A DNA stretch of 64,000 nt from Streptomyces sp. NBC_00390 (GTDB taxonomy: Bacteria; Actinomycetota; Actinomycetes; Streptomycetales; Streptomycetaceae), in assembly GCF_036057275.1 (NCBI RefSeq), contig NZ_CP107945.1, forward strand, positions 4,464,001-4,528,000. The letters run 5' to 3'. The stretch's first letter is position 1. Each line of letters opens with the position of its first letter. Positions 1 to 8,976 of the stretch are shown in pieces. The translations under genes and the position numbers were made by a program. The notes under the pieces were generated by a model, which was given only the letters and a program-made list of their open reading frames with translations, was not told where the DNA came from and did no database searches.

Positions 1-743
1 GCCTGGACCGACGGGTTGGCGAAGATGCGCTCGGTCTCGTCGATCTCGATCAGCTTGCCGGGCTGGCCGACCGCGGACAGGTTGAAGAAGGCCGTACGGT
101 CCGAGACGCGGGCCGCCTGCTGCATGTTGTGCGTCACGATGACGATCGTGAACCGCTCCTTCAGCTCGCCGATCAGGTCCTCGATCGCCAGCGTGGAGAT
201 CGGGTCCAGCGCCGAGCAGGGCTCGTCCATCAGCAGGACGTCGGGCTCGACCGCGATCGCGCGGGCGATGCACAGACGCTGCTGCTGACCACCGGACAGG
301 CCGGAGCCGGGCTTGTTGAGGCGGTCCTTGACCTCGTTCCAGAGGTTCGCGCCCTTGAGGGACTTCTCGACGACATTCGCCAGCTCGTTCTTCTTGTACG
401 AGCCGTTCAGACGCAGGCCCGCCGCGACGTTGTCGAAGATCGACATGGTCGGGAACGGGTTCGGGCGCTGGAAGACCATGCCGACCGTACGGCGCACGGC
501 GACGGGGTCCACGCCCGACCCGTACAGGTTCTCGTCGTCCAGCAGCACCTTGCCCTCGACGCGGCCACCGGGAGTGACCTCGTGCATGCGGTTCAGGGTG
601 CGCAGGAAGGTGGACTTTCCGCAGCCGGAGGGGCCGATGAAGGCCGTCACGGAGCGGGGCTCAACGGTCATCGAGATGTCCTCGATGGCCTTGTGGGTGC
701 CGTAGTAGGCGGTCAGGCCGCTGACGTCGATTCGCTTGGCCAT
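1..743 (-). CDS. pstB: Phosphate ABC transporter ATP-binding protein PstB (3' end outside window)
   Basis: ATPase subunit of the high-affinity PstSCAB phosphate importer, acting on the cytoplasmic face of the membrane. The translation begins MAKRIDVSGLTAYYG and shows Walker A GPSGCGKST, the family signature LSGGQQQR, Walker B LLMDEP and the switch histidine in VTHNMQQAA. About 247 residues are visible; the last dozen or so lie beyond the left edge. The ATG at 741-743 is the only sensible start and lies 54 bases after the pstA stop. It is the last gene of pstS-pstC-pstA-pstB, so it should be induced by phosphate limitation with the others. Confidence 0.96.
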   Translation of the reverse strand, partial: MAKRIDVSGLTAYYGTHKAIEDISMTVEPRSVTAFIGPSGCGKSTFLRTLNRMHEVTPGGRVEGKVLLDDENLYGSGVDPVAVRRTVGMVFQRPNPFPTMSIFDNVAAGLRLNGSYKKNELANVVEKSLKGANLWNEVKDRLNKPGSGLSGGQQQRLCIARAIAVEPDVLLMDEPCSALDPISTLAIEDLIGELKERFTIVIVTHNMQQAARVSDRTAFFNLSAVGQPGKLIEIDETERIFANPSVQ

Positions 744-797
744 GTGAATCACTTCTTCTTTCGTGAGCCCCGCTCGGCGGAGCCGAATATCGAGGCC

Positions 798-1874
798 TTA
801 GCGGCCGGTCTTCGGGGCCTTCCAGCGGGCGATGCCGCGGGCCACCAGATTGAGGATCATGACGAAGGCGATCAGGACCAGGGCGGCGGCCCAGGCGCGG
901 TCGTACGACGCCTCGCTGCCGACCCGGTACTGCTCCCAGATGTAGTAGGGGAGCGAGGACTGGGCGCCTTCGAACGGGTTGCTGTTGATCAGCTGGGCGC
1001 CGAAGACGAGCAGCATGATCGGGGCGGTCTCACCGGCGATACGGGCGATCGCGAGCATCACACCGGTGGTGATGCCGCCGAGCGCGGTCGGGATGACCAC
1101 CTTCAGGATCGTGCGGTACTTCGGCACACCGAGGGCCAGCGAGGCCTCGCGCAGCTCGTTCGGGACGAGCTTGAGCATCTCCTCGGTGGAGCGGACCACG
1201 ACCGGGAGCATCAGGATCGCCAGGGCCAGCGCGCCCATCAGGCCGGACGGCTGCAGATCGAACATCAGCATGATCGACAGCAGGAAGAGGCCGGCGACGA
1301 TCGACGGGATACCCGTCATCACGTCGACGAAGAAGGTGACGGCCTTGGCCAGCGTGCCCTTGCCGTACTCGACGAGGTAGATGGCGGTCAGCAGGCCGAT
1401 CGGCACGGAGATCACGGTGGCGAGACCGACCTGCTCCAGGGTGCCGATGATCGCGTGGTAGATACCGCCACCGGGCTCGAAGCCGGGGACGCCGGCCATC
1501 GAGTGGCTGAGGAAGTACCCGTCGAGGGCCTTCACGCCGCGGCTGACGGTGACCCAGATCAGCGAGAACAGCGGGATCACGGCGAGGATGAAGCACACCC
1601 AGACGACGCTGGTGGCGAGCCGGTCCTTGGCCTGGCGCCTGTTCTCGACGGCGCTGGTGGCCACGTACGAGATGACGACGAAGAGCAGGGCGGAGATCAG
1701 GCCCCACTGGATCTTGCTCTCCCAGCCGGCCACGATGCCGATGCCGACACCGAGGGCGACGGCCACGACGGCGAAGAGGGCCTGGGAGCCGCGCGGGAGG
1801 GCGCGGGAGCTGAGGCTTCCGCTGCGTCCGGGCCTCGGCGGCGTCTTCCTGTCCTGTATGGCTGCGTGGCTCAT
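798..1874 (-). CDS. pstA: Phosphate ABC transporter permease PstA
   Basis: Inner-membrane permease of the Pst phosphate importer, pairing with PstC. The 358-residue protein has two predicted N-terminal membrane helices after a short Pro/Arg-rich tail, then the MetI-like permease domain. The EAA loop that contacts PstB is visible as ELREASLALGVPKYRT. The start overlaps the pstC stop by four bases (ATGA), indicating translational coupling. Length is somewhat above the usual 280-300 residues because of the N-terminal extension, which streptomycete PstA proteins commonly have. Confidence 0.95.
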   Translation of the reverse strand: MSHAAIQDRKTPPRPGRSGSLSSRALPRGSQALFAVVAVALGVGIGIVAGWESKIQWGLISALLFVVISYVATSAVENRRQAKDRLATSVVWVCFILAVIPLFSLIWVTVSRGVKALDGYFLSHSMAGVPGFEPGGGIYHAIIGTLEQVGLATVISVPIGLLTAIYLVEYGKGTLAKAVTFFVDVMTGIPSIVAGLFLLSIMLMFDLQPSGLMGALALAILMLPVVVRSTEEMLKLVPNELREASLALGVPKYRTILKVVIPTALGGITTGVMLAIARIAGETAPIMLLVFGAQLINSNPFEGAQSSLPYYIWEQYRVGSEASYDRAWAAALVLIAFVMILNLVARGIARWKAPKTGR

Positions 1875-2869
1875 GCGTTGGCCCCCGAGTACTCCTTGCG
1901 GCGCGCGATGATCATGCGGGCCGCGCCGTTGACCAGCAGGGTGAGGATGAAGAGGACCAGACCGGAGGCGATCAGTGCGTCGCGTCCGAGTTCATTGGCC
2001 TCGTCGAACTTCGCGGCGATGTTCTGCGCGAAGGTTCCGCCGCCCGGGTTGAGCAGGTGGAGGGAGATCACGAAGCTCGGGGACAGGACGGTGGCGACGG
2101 CCATCGTCTCGCCGAGGGCACGGCCGAGGCCGAGCATCGAGGCGGAGATCACGCCGGAGCGGCCGAAGGGCAGCACCGACATGCGGATGACCTCCCAGCG
2201 GGTGGCGCCGAGCGCCAGGGCCGCTTCCTCGTTCATCCGGGGGACCTGGAGGAAGACCTCGCGGCTGACGCTGGTCACGATCGGCAGGATCATGATCGCC
2301 AGCAGCAGGCCGACGGTGAAGAGCGAGCGGGCGACGCCCACTTCGGTCTTCTCGAAGATGTAGGTCCAGCCGAAGAACTCGTCGAGCCAGAGGTTGAGGC
2401 CCTCGAGGTACGGGACCAGGAAGAGCGCGCCCCAGATGCCGTAGACGATCGACGGCACGGCGGCCAGCAGATCGACGACGTAGGCGATGGGGGCGGCAAG
2501 CTTGCGCGGCGCGTAGTGCGAGATGAACAGCGCGATGCCGACGGCGATCGGTACCGCGATCACCATCGCGATGATCGAGCTGACGACCGTGCCGAAGAGA
2601 AGGACCGCGATGCCGAAGACCGGCGGGTTGCCCGCCGGGTTCCAGTCGAAGGTGGTGAGGAAGTTGCCCTCGTCCTTCGAGATGGCGAGCGTGGCGCGGT
2701 AGGTGAGGAACACGGCGATCGACGCCATGATCACCAGCAGCAGGATGCCCGAGCCGCGGGACAGGCCGAGGAAGACCTTGTCGCCCGCGCGGCCCGTGGA
2801 GGTGGCTCGTCTGGTGACCGGCGGAGCCGGTGTCGGAGGCAGAGAGTCTGTGGGTGTGGTGGAAGCCAT
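1871..2869 (-). CDS. pstC: Phosphate ABC transporter permease PstC
   Basis: Second permease subunit of the Pst importer, 332 residues from the ATG at 2867-2869. The open frame runs further upstream, but that part is low-complexity readthrough of pstS DNA in another frame and lacks family similarity. The protein begins MASTTPTDSLPPTP, a short hydrophilic tail, then membrane helices and the permease domain with the EAA-type loop EEAALALGATRWEV. A weak purine-rich stretch precedes the start. It is separated from pstS by 98 bases containing two hairpins and overlaps pstA by four bases. Confidence 0.95.
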   Translation of the reverse strand: MASTTPTDSLPPTPAPPVTRRATSTGRAGDKVFLGLSRGSGILLLVIMASIAVFLTYRATLAISKDEGNFLTTFDWNPAGNPPVFGIAVLLFGTVVSSIIAMVIAVPIAVGIALFISHYAPRKLAAPIAYVVDLLAAVPSIVYGIWGALFLVPYLEGLNLWLDEFFGWTYIFEKTEVGVARSLFTVGLLLAIMILPIVTSVSREVFLQVPRMNEEAALALGATRWEVIRMSVLPFGRSGVISASMLGLGRALGETMAVATVLSPSFVISLHLLNPGGGTFAQNIAAKFDEANELGRDALIASGLVLFILTLLVNGAARMIIARRKEYSGANA

Positions 2870-2889
2870 GATCTTTCCGGTCTGGGGTG

Positions 2890-2960
2890 GGGGAGCGGAG
2901 CGGCTCCCCTGGCGGCGGTGCACCGGAGGGTGGCCGGCGGGGGCGAGGCCCCCGCCGGCC
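2890..2960 (-). terminator. Two hairpins between pstS and pstC
   Basis: The pstS-pstC spacer contains a 7-bp stem (2890-2896 with 2903-2909) and, closer to pstS, a perfect 13-bp GC-only stem with a GAG loop (2932-2944 with 2948-2960). Neither has a T-run. Such intercistronic structures usually act as partial terminators or 3' stabilisers and would let the binding protein PstS be made in excess over the membrane subunits. That role is inferred. Confidence 0.6.
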
Positions 2961-2967
2961 GGCTGTG

Positions 2968-4095
2968 TTACTTCAGACCCGCGACGGTCTCGCGGACCTT
3001 GGCGTTGATCTCGGCCGGGATCGGGGCGTAGCCGGCTTCCGTCAGGACCTTCTGGCCCTCGTCGGAGGCCGTGTAGGTCAGGAAGGACTTGACGGTGCCG
3101 AGGGTGTCGGCCTTGTTGCCGCTGTCGCAGACGACCTCGTAGGTCACCAGGACGATCGGGTAGGCGCCGTCGGCCTTGGTGGCGTAGTCGAGGTCCAGGG
3201 CCAGGTCCTTGCCGGTGCCCTTGACCTTGGCGGCGGCGATGGCCTTGGAGGCGTTCTCCGACGTGGCCTCGACCGGGGCGGCAGCACCGGTGGCGATGTT
3301 CACGGTCGGGATGGACTGCGAGGTCGCGTAGGAGAGCTCGAAGTAACCGATGGAGCCTTCGGCCTGCTTGACCTGGGCGGCGACGCCCGCGGAGCCGGAC
3401 GCGGCCTGGCCACCCGGGGCCGGCCACTTCTTCTCGGGCTCGTACGGCCAGTCCTTCGCGGCGGTGGCGGCGAGGTACTTACCGAGGTTCTGGGTGGTGC
3501 CGGAGTCCTCGGAGCGGTGGAAGGCCTGGATCGCGGTGTCCGGGAGCTTGGTGCCCTCGTTCAGCGCGGCGATCGCCGGGTCGTTCCACTTCTTGATCTT
3601 GTTGTTGAAGATCTTCGCGAGGGTGGCGGCGTCCAGGTTCAGCTTGTCCACGCCCGGCACGTTGTAGCCGATGGCGATGGGGCCGCCGACCATGGGCAGG
3701 TTGATGCCCTGGCCGGTCTTGCAGATCTTCTTGGACTCCTCGACCTCTTCGGGCTTGAGCGCCGAGTCGGAGCCCGCGAAGCCGACGGTGCCCTGGTTGA
3801 AGGCGACGATGCCCTCACCGGAGGAGGAGGACTTGTAGTTGACCTCCACGCCGGTGCAGGCGGCCATGTAGTTCTTGACCCAGAGGTCCATGGCGTTCTT
3901 CTGTGCGCTGGAACCGGACGCGAGCAGCTTGCCCTTGGCGTCGTCGCACTTGATGTTCGAGGAGGCCTTGGACGTCTCGCCGGTGCCAGGCTTGGTGTTG
4001 TCGTCCGAACCACACGCCGTGAGGACCAGGGCGCCGGACACGGCCAGGGCACCGAGCGCGGTGGCGCGAAGCCCGTTCTTGCGCTGAAGCTTCAC
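2968..4095 (-). CDS. pstS: Phosphate-binding lipoprotein PstS
   Basis: Extracytoplasmic phosphate receptor of the Pst importer, 375 residues. It has a lipoprotein signal peptide (MKLQRKNGLRATALG, hydrophobic core, lipobox LTAC near residue 28) followed by a Ser/Thr-rich linker and the periplasmic-binding fold. The phosphate-binding motifs GSSAQ and RSEDSGTT are visible. A GGAAGG-type ribosome binding site lies just upstream of the ATG. A PHO box about 140 bases upstream indicates PhoP control; in streptomycetes PstS is among the most strongly phosphate-starvation-induced proteins. Confidence 0.97.
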   Translation of the reverse strand: MKLQRKNGLRATALGALAVSGALVLTACGSDDNTKPGTGETSKASSNIKCDDAKGKLLASGSSAQKNAMDLWVKNYMAACTGVEVNYKSSSSGEGIVAFNQGTVGFAGSDSALKPEEVEESKKICKTGQGINLPMVGGPIAIGYNVPGVDKLNLDAATLAKIFNNKIKKWNDPAIAALNEGTKLPDTAIQAFHRSEDSGTTQNLGKYLAATAAKDWPYEPEKKWPAPGGQAASGSAGVAAQVKQAEGSIGYFELSYATSQSIPTVNIATGAAAPVEATSENASKAIAAAKVKGTGKDLALDLDYATKADGAYPIVLVTYEVVCDSGNKADTLGTVKSFLTYTASDEGQKVLTEAGYAPIPAEINAKVRETVAGLK

Positions 4096-4230
4096 TTTTC
4101 GGGTGTTCCTTCCAGTTGCCGCCTGACTCTGAACGTTCTATGGCGGCGTGCGTCGGGGTGGGGGGACCAGCACTGCGCCGGTCACCGTGTAAGGCCGAAA
4201 TTAGGCAGATCAGGTGACGCGACCAACGGG

Positions 4231-4252
4231 AGAGAGTGAACGGCAGGTGAAC
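4231..4252 (-). promoter_or_regulatory. PHO box of pstS
   Basis: Read on the minus strand this is two head-to-tail 11-mers, GTTCACCTGCC and GTTCACTCTCT. This is the direct-repeat arrangement bound by PhoP in streptomycetes. It lies about 136 bases upstream of the pstS start codon and in the correct orientation. Confidence 0.85.
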
Positions 4253-4582
4253 CATGCAGGGCGGCCTGGTGCTCGATTCAGTGTTCACCTGTTCGGCCGA
4301 GCGCGCGCGACGGGCGTGTGGCGCCGGATGACCGATGAGGGGCTCTTCGGCGGGAGCAGGGGGCAGGCGTCGGATGCGCAGTGCGTCATCCCTGCTCAAG
4401 CTACGTGCAGTGCCTCGCGGAGCGCGTCGAGAAGAGCGCGGTCGCGGGGCTCGGTGAGACGGTTGCGGGCCGCGGTCGGGGGGGCATCGAGGATCTTGTA
4501 CGTCGGCTCCCACTCGGGCCGGGGACCCCCGATGCGGTGGAACTCATCTGGTGCTGAGGGGATCCGTCGCCCCGTGGTTCAC

Positions 4583-4595
4583 ACGGCAGGTGAAT
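4583..4595 (-). promoter_or_regulatory. Second PHO-like unit far upstream of pstS
   Basis: On the minus strand this reads ATTCACCTGCCGT, differing at one base from the first 13 bases of the pstS PHO box (GTTCACCTGCCGT at 4240-4252). The adjoining unit is degenerate. It lies about 490 bases from pstS and about 90 bases beyond the Nudix stop, so its role is unclear. Confidence 0.35.
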
Positions 4596-4680
4596 GTAAC
4601 CAGTGGTTGCCTTGTCGCTACTTACGGTCCCATGGCTTCGTGCGGCGCGGAGAGCCCGCCAACGGCGCTCAGAACTGATT

Positions 4681-5139
4681 TCACGGGGCGTTTCGTGGCA
4701 GGTGCAGAGCATCGAGAAGAGCCGTGACCAGCTCCTTGTCTCTGTCCCGGGTCAACCGGATGCGCGCCGCAGCAGGGGGCAGCCACAGCAATCGGTCGAC
4801 TTCCTTGTTCGGCAGGAACTCGCCGGCGGTGGCCTCAGCCGCCCAGTAGCGGACCTCCTTGAGGTTGCCCTCGACGGTGTACCGGGTGGTGGGCAACTCC
4901 GATCCCAGGTTGCACGCCATTCCGGTCTCTTCCAGCACCTCCCGTACCGCGGCCTGGCGGGCGTCTTCCCCGCGCTTCAGCTTGCCCTTCGGGTGGGACC
5001 AATCCGTCCATTTCGGTCGGTGGACCAGTGCAAGTTCGATCCCCTGGCCGGAGGGCGACCGGCGCCACAGCACACAGCCCGCGGCGAGGACGGGGTCGCC
5101 GTCCGTCACGGGGCCGACACCGCCGTGGCGTGCCGCCAC
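4681..5139 (-). CDS. Nudix hydrolase (MutT-like)
   Basis: Predicted pyrophosphohydrolase acting on nucleoside-diphosphate-linked substrates. The 152-residue protein contains a complete Nudix box: the glycine of KGKLKRGED, then REVLEETG, with the expected spacing. The WSHPKGKL stretch resembles Nudix proteins that act on diadenosine or inositol polyphosphates, but the substrate cannot be fixed from sequence. The start overlaps the end of the CHAD gene by 34 bases, so Nudix, CHAD and PPK genes are probably co-transcribed. This suggests a link with polyphosphate or (p)ppGpp-type metabolism, which is an inference. Confidence 0.9.
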   Translation of the reverse strand: MAARHGGVGPVTDGDPVLAAGCVLWRRSPSGQGIELALVHRPKWTDWSHPKGKLKRGEDARQAAVREVLEETGMACNLGSELPTTRYTVEGNLKEVRYWAAEATAGEFLPNKEVDRLLWLPPAAARIRLTRDRDKELVTALLDALHLPRNAP

Positions 5140-6665
5140 TCCTGCTGGAAGGCGAAGCGGGCGGCCTCGACCTCGTGCCGCTGGTCGGCGTGAAGCACCC
5201 CGAGGGCGTAGGCCGTTGCGGGCGCGATTCGGGGAGTACGGGCGGCTGCCGCCGCGGCCGCTGCAGCCTCGGCGGCGTCCCGGTGCCGGTCCAGGACCCG
5301 TCCGGCGTGCCGGAGCACCTGGTCCGCGCCGGGGTACAGCACCTCCTGTGCGTAACGGTGCAGGCGCAGCAGCCGGCGGACCTCGTGCCAGGGCGCGTCC
5401 TGCTCGTCACCGGCGGTGGCCAGGCCGTTCATCAGGGCGTCCGCGTTGTACGGATGGGCGGCGCGGCCCAGTGGCAGCGCCGCGACGGCCTCCAGCAGCC
5501 GCTGCTCGGCGGTCTCGGCCTGGGGCACGAGGGTCTCGGCGGCCGTGCGCTCGGCGGCAGGGGCGAGGGGGAGCTCGGAGGCCAGTACGGCGACGGCGTC
5601 CGCGACGGCATGGAACCGGGACGACCCGAGCGTCTGGAGCGCGGCGGAGTGGGCCCGGGTCCGGGCGAGCGTGAGCTGCCGCTCCAGCAGCGCCCCGGCC
5701 CGCGCGGCACCGACCGCCAGCGTTCCGGTGGCGCGCCTGGCTTCGGCGGTGGCGCCTGCGCCGGGCGCGGCTGAGACGGGAGCCGGGGCCGCGGCACGGA
5801 CCGGGCGGCCGACCGGGCGGACGGCAGCGTCAGGTTCGTCGAGCCCGAGCGACCCGGCCGACCGGGGGGCGCCGACGGAACCGGCGGGCACGGTCCGCCG
5901 GGTCACGGGTTCGCCGGGGTTCCCGGTCCGCTCCGTGCCGCTCACGCCGCCGGCCTCCGCACCGGCGGCGTGAGCGGACGTCTGCGCGGGGACCTGGGAA
6001 GCGGCCGCACCAAGGGCGGCGCCCGTCGCCGCCGGGCCACGGCCCGCGGCGGCCGGGTCGGCCTGGTTCGTGGAGCCGTCGGCGCTGCTGGGACCGGCCA
6101 GGGGATCGGCACCCGCCCGGCCGCCGGGTCCGTGCGGGTCTGCGGCGTCGTCCGCGCTGCCGGGGCCGGCTTCGGACACGTGGCCGGATTTGGCAGCGTC
6201 GTCGGCGTTGCCCGGGCCGCCGGTGCCGGCCGTGTGGCCGGCCGTGGCGGAGCTGCCTCGGCGGCTGCCGCCCGCCGCGGGCAACGGCTGTCGTGCCGCG
6301 GGCAGCGGGGCGGTGCCCGACAGGCGGGAGAGGGCCGCCAGCAGGCGGTCCAGGCGCGAGGTGCAGGCGTGTTCGTGGGCCAGCGTCGCCGACAGCCACC
6401 CCAGTTCCGTGCGCAGGCCGTCCGCCCAGGCCCCGTCCAGCAGCGGGCGGAACGTGTGCAGCGTGCCGCTGATGCGGCGCGACGAGTGGCGCAGCGCATG
6501 CGCCGCCCCGGCGACGACCTGCGTGTCGGCGCCGCCCTCGCTGTGCAGCCGCAGGCTGCGCAGGAAGTCGGCCGCCTGCGCATGGAGGTAGCGGGCCACC
6601 ACGTCGCCCGCCGTGACCTCGGCGGTGGCCGTGGTGTTCCGCCGGGAAAGTTCAGGGCTGTGCAC
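5106..6665 (-). CDS. CHAD domain protein with long disordered insertion
   Basis: CHAD domains are helical, histidine- and arginine-rich modules that bind polyphosphate. Residues 19-118 (with RYLHAQAADFL and ALRHSSRRISGTL) and about 315-519 (with HEVRRLLRLHRYAQEVL and LGVLHADQRHE) look like the two halves of one CHAD domain. Between them lie about 195 residues of Ala/Gly/Pro/Asp-rich low-complexity sequence, making the protein longer than a simple CHAD protein (519 residues). It overlaps the ppk stop by 14 bases and the Nudix gene by 34. Neighbouring PPK supports a polyphosphate role. Confidence 0.85.
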   Translation of the reverse strand: MHSPELSRRNTTATAEVTAGDVVARYLHAQAADFLRSLRLHSEGGADTQVVAGAAHALRHSSRRISGTLHTFRPLLDGAWADGLRTELGWLSATLAHEHACTSRLDRLLAALSRLSGTAPLPAARQPLPAAGGSRRGSSATAGHTAGTGGPGNADDAAKSGHVSEAGPGSADDAADPHGPGGRAGADPLAGPSSADGSTNQADPAAAGRGPAATGAALGAAASQVPAQTSAHAAGAEAGGVSGTERTGNPGEPVTRRTVPAGSVGAPRSAGSLGLDEPDAAVRPVGRPVRAAAPAPVSAAPGAGATAEARRATGTLAVGAARAGALLERQLTLARTRAHSAALQTLGSSRFHAVADAVAVLASELPLAPAAERTAAETLVPQAETAEQRLLEAVAALPLGRAAHPYNADALMNGLATAGDEQDAPWHEVRRLLRLHRYAQEVLYPGADQVLRHAGRVLDRHRDAAEAAAAAAAAARTPRIAPATAYALGVLHADQRHEVEAARFAFQQEWRHATAVSAP

Positions 6666-8976
6666 GCCGGCGCCTCCGGGCGTCTATGAGCATCTCCTGT
6701 ACGTGCCGCAGCGGCTGGCCGTCGGAGTCCGTGGCATGCCGTGTCCACTCGCCGTCCGGACCGAGGTGCCAGGAGGACGTGCCGTCGGACATACCGGTCT
6801 CCAGCATCCGGCTGAGGGCCGCGCGGTGGGCCGGGTCGGTGACCCGTACCAGTGCCTCGATCCGGCGATCGAGGTTTCGGTGCATCATGTCGGCGCTGCC
6901 GAACCACACCTCGGGCTCGCCGCCGTTGCCGAAGGCGAAGATCCGGGAGTGCTCCAGGAAGCGGCCGAGGATCGAGCGCACCCGGATGTTCTCCGAGAGG
7001 CCCGCCACGCCAGGGCGTATCGCGCAGATGCCGCGCACCCATATGTCGACGGGCACGCCCGCCATGGCCGCCCGGTAGCAGGCGTCGATGACCGCCTCGT
7101 CCACCATCGAGTTGACCTTGATGCGGACGTAGGCGGGGCGGCCGGCCCGGTGGTGGACGGCCTCTTTGTTGATCCGCGACACCAGGCCGTCGCGCAGGGA
7201 CTTGGGGGCGACCAGCAGCCGCCGGTAGGTCTCGCGGCGCGAGTAGCCGGAGAGCCGGTTGAACAGGTCGGACAGGTCCGCGCCGACCTGCGGGTCGGCG
7301 GTCAGCAGGCCCAGGTCCTCGTACAGCCGGGCGGTCTTCGGGTGGTAGTTGCCGGTGCCGACGTGCGAGTAGCGCCGCAGGAGTTCGCCCTCCTGGCGGA
7401 CCACCAGCGACAGCTTGCAGTGGGTCTTCAGGCCCACCAGCCCGTACACGACATGGCAGCCGGACTCCTCCAGCTTGCGTGCCCACTTGATGTTGGCCTG
7501 CTCGTCGAAGCGGGCCTTGATCTCGACGAGGACGAGGACCTGCTTGCCGGACTCGGCGGCGTCGATCAGTGCGTCGACGATCGGGGAGTCGCCGGAGGTG
7601 CGGTAGAGGGTCTGCTTGATCGCGAGCACGTCCGGGTCGGCCGCGGCCTGCTCCAGGAAGGCCTGCACCGACGTGGAGAACGAGTCGTACGGGTGGTGCA
7701 GCAGCACGTCCCGTTCGCGCAGCGCCATGAAGATGTCGGGCGCGGACGCGGACTCGACCTCGGAGAGGTCCCGGTGGGTGCCGGCCACGTACTTCGGGTA
7801 CTTCAGCTCGGGCCGGTCCTGCGCGGAGAGCCCGAACAGTCCGGTCAGGTCGAGCGGCCCTGGCAGCGGGTACACCTCGGCGTCGGAGACCTTCAGCTCG
7901 CGCACCAGCAGGTCGAGGACGTACGGGTCGATGGACTCCTCGACCTCCAGGCGCACCGGCGGCCCGAAGCGGCGCCGCATGAGCTCCTTCTCCAGGGCCT
8001 TGAGGAGGTTCTCGGCGTCGTCCTCCTCCACCTCCAGGTCCTCGTTCCGGGTCACCCGGAACATGTGGTGGGCCAGTACCTCCATCCCGGGGAACAGTTC
8101 CTCCAGGTGGGCGGCGATGACGTCCTCGAGGGGGACGTAGCGCTGCGGGGACGCCTCCAGGAACCGGGAGAGCAGCGGTGGCACCTTGACCCGCGCGAAG
8201 TGGCGGTGGCCGCTGACCGGGTTGCGCACGACGACCGCGAGGTTCAGCGACAGACCCGAGATGTACGGGAAGGGGTGTGCGGGGTCGACGGCGAGCGGCG
8301 TGAGGACCGGGAAGATCTGCTGGCGGAAGAGCGTGAAGAGGCGCGCCTGCTCCTTCTCGGTGAGTTCCGGCCAGCGGATGACATGGATGCCTTCCTCGGC
8401 GAGCGCCGGTGCCACGTCCTGCTGGTAGCAGGCGGCGTGCCGGGCCATGAGCTCGCGGGAGCGGGTCCAGATCAGGTCGAGGACCTCGCGGGGCTGGAGA
8501 CCGGAGGCGGAGCGGGTGGCGACGCCGGTGGCGATACGGCGCTTGAGGCCTGCCACCCGGACCATGAAGAACTCGTCCAGGTTGGAGGCGAAGATCGCGA
8601 GGAAGTTGGCGCGCTCGAGCAGCGGCGTCGCCGGGTCCTCCGCGAGCTCCAGCACACGCTCGTTGAACGCGAGCCAGCTGCGCTCGCGGTCCAGGAACCT
8701 GCCCGAGGGCAGCTCCGGCGTCTTCGGCTCGCGCTCCTCGTCGTACGCGTCGAGGGAGTCGATGTCGGGCTCGAGATCGGACACCGTGGCGGCGCTGGTG
8801 TGCCGTCGGTGTGCGGCTATGGAACCGACGGACGGCGTGGGGTGCTGGACCGGTACCTCGGCGGGCTGCTGGCTCATAAACCCATTCTTCCGCGCCGAAG
8901 GCAGGACGGGCGCGTCGGAGGTGGCCGGGACGAGGGGATCTCTGCCGTTCGGGGAGGCGGGCACAGCGGGCTGCAT
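6652..8976 (-). CDS. ppk: Polyphosphate kinase PPK1
   Basis: Makes and degrades inorganic polyphosphate using ATP. The family domains follow in order: N-terminal FLDRERSWLAFNERVLELA, the helical head and the C-terminal phospholipase-D-like halves. The autophosphorylated histidine is in THVGTGNYHPKTARLYEDLG-type sequence (here SHVGTGNYHPKTARLYEDL). The start chosen gives 774 residues (MQPAVPASPNG). An ATG at 8875-8877 (MSQQPAEV) preceded by GGAAG is a good alternative giving 741 residues; the still longer frame to 9057 is unlikely. The first 75 residues are disordered and family-variable. Expression is PhoP-linked in related species; no clear PHO box was found here. Confidence 0.95.
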   Translation of the reverse strand: MQPAVPASPNGRDPLVPATSDAPVLPSARKNGFMSQQPAEVPVQHPTPSVGSIAAHRRHTSAATVSDLEPDIDSLDAYDEEREPKTPELPSGRFLDRERSWLAFNERVLELAEDPATPLLERANFLAIFASNLDEFFMVRVAGLKRRIATGVATRSASGLQPREVLDLIWTRSRELMARHAACYQQDVAPALAEEGIHVIRWPELTEKEQARLFTLFRQQIFPVLTPLAVDPAHPFPYISGLSLNLAVVVRNPVSGHRHFARVKVPPLLSRFLEASPQRYVPLEDVIAAHLEELFPGMEVLAHHMFRVTRNEDLEVEEDDAENLLKALEKELMRRRFGPPVRLEVEESIDPYVLDLLVRELKVSDAEVYPLPGPLDLTGLFGLSAQDRPELKYPKYVAGTHRDLSEVESASAPDIFMALRERDVLLHHPYDSFSTSVQAFLEQAAADPDVLAIKQTLYRTSGDSPIVDALIDAAESGKQVLVLVEIKARFDEQANIKWARKLEESGCHVVYGLVGLKTHCKLSLVVRQEGELLRRYSHVGTGNYHPKTARLYEDLGLLTADPQVGADLSDLFNRLSGYSRRETYRRLLVAPKSLRDGLVSRINKEAVHHRAGRPAYVRIKVNSMVDEAVIDACYRAAMAGVPVDIWVRGICAIRPGVAGLSENIRVRSILGRFLEHSRIFAFGNGGEPEVWFGSADMMHRNLDRRIEALVRVTDPAHRAALSRMLETGMSDGTSSWHLGPDGEWTRHATDSDGQPLRHVQEMLIDARRRRRAQP

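Larger units (their letters stand above)
4096..4680. other. Spacer between the Nudix gene and pstS
   Basis: A 585-base stretch with no convincing gene. It holds the pstS promoter region with its PHO box (4231-4252), a single plus-strand GTTCACC unit at 4283-4289 and a second PHO-like sequence near 4583-4595. Open frames here have poor codon bias and no recognisable product. Confidence 0.6.

Noticed and set aside
129..2363. A 744-codon plus-strand frame across the pst genes
   Set aside because: It is antisense to pstA, pstB and pstC, with unusual composition rich in Arg, Asp, Gly and Gln and no family match. It is a shadow of high-GC minus-strand genes.
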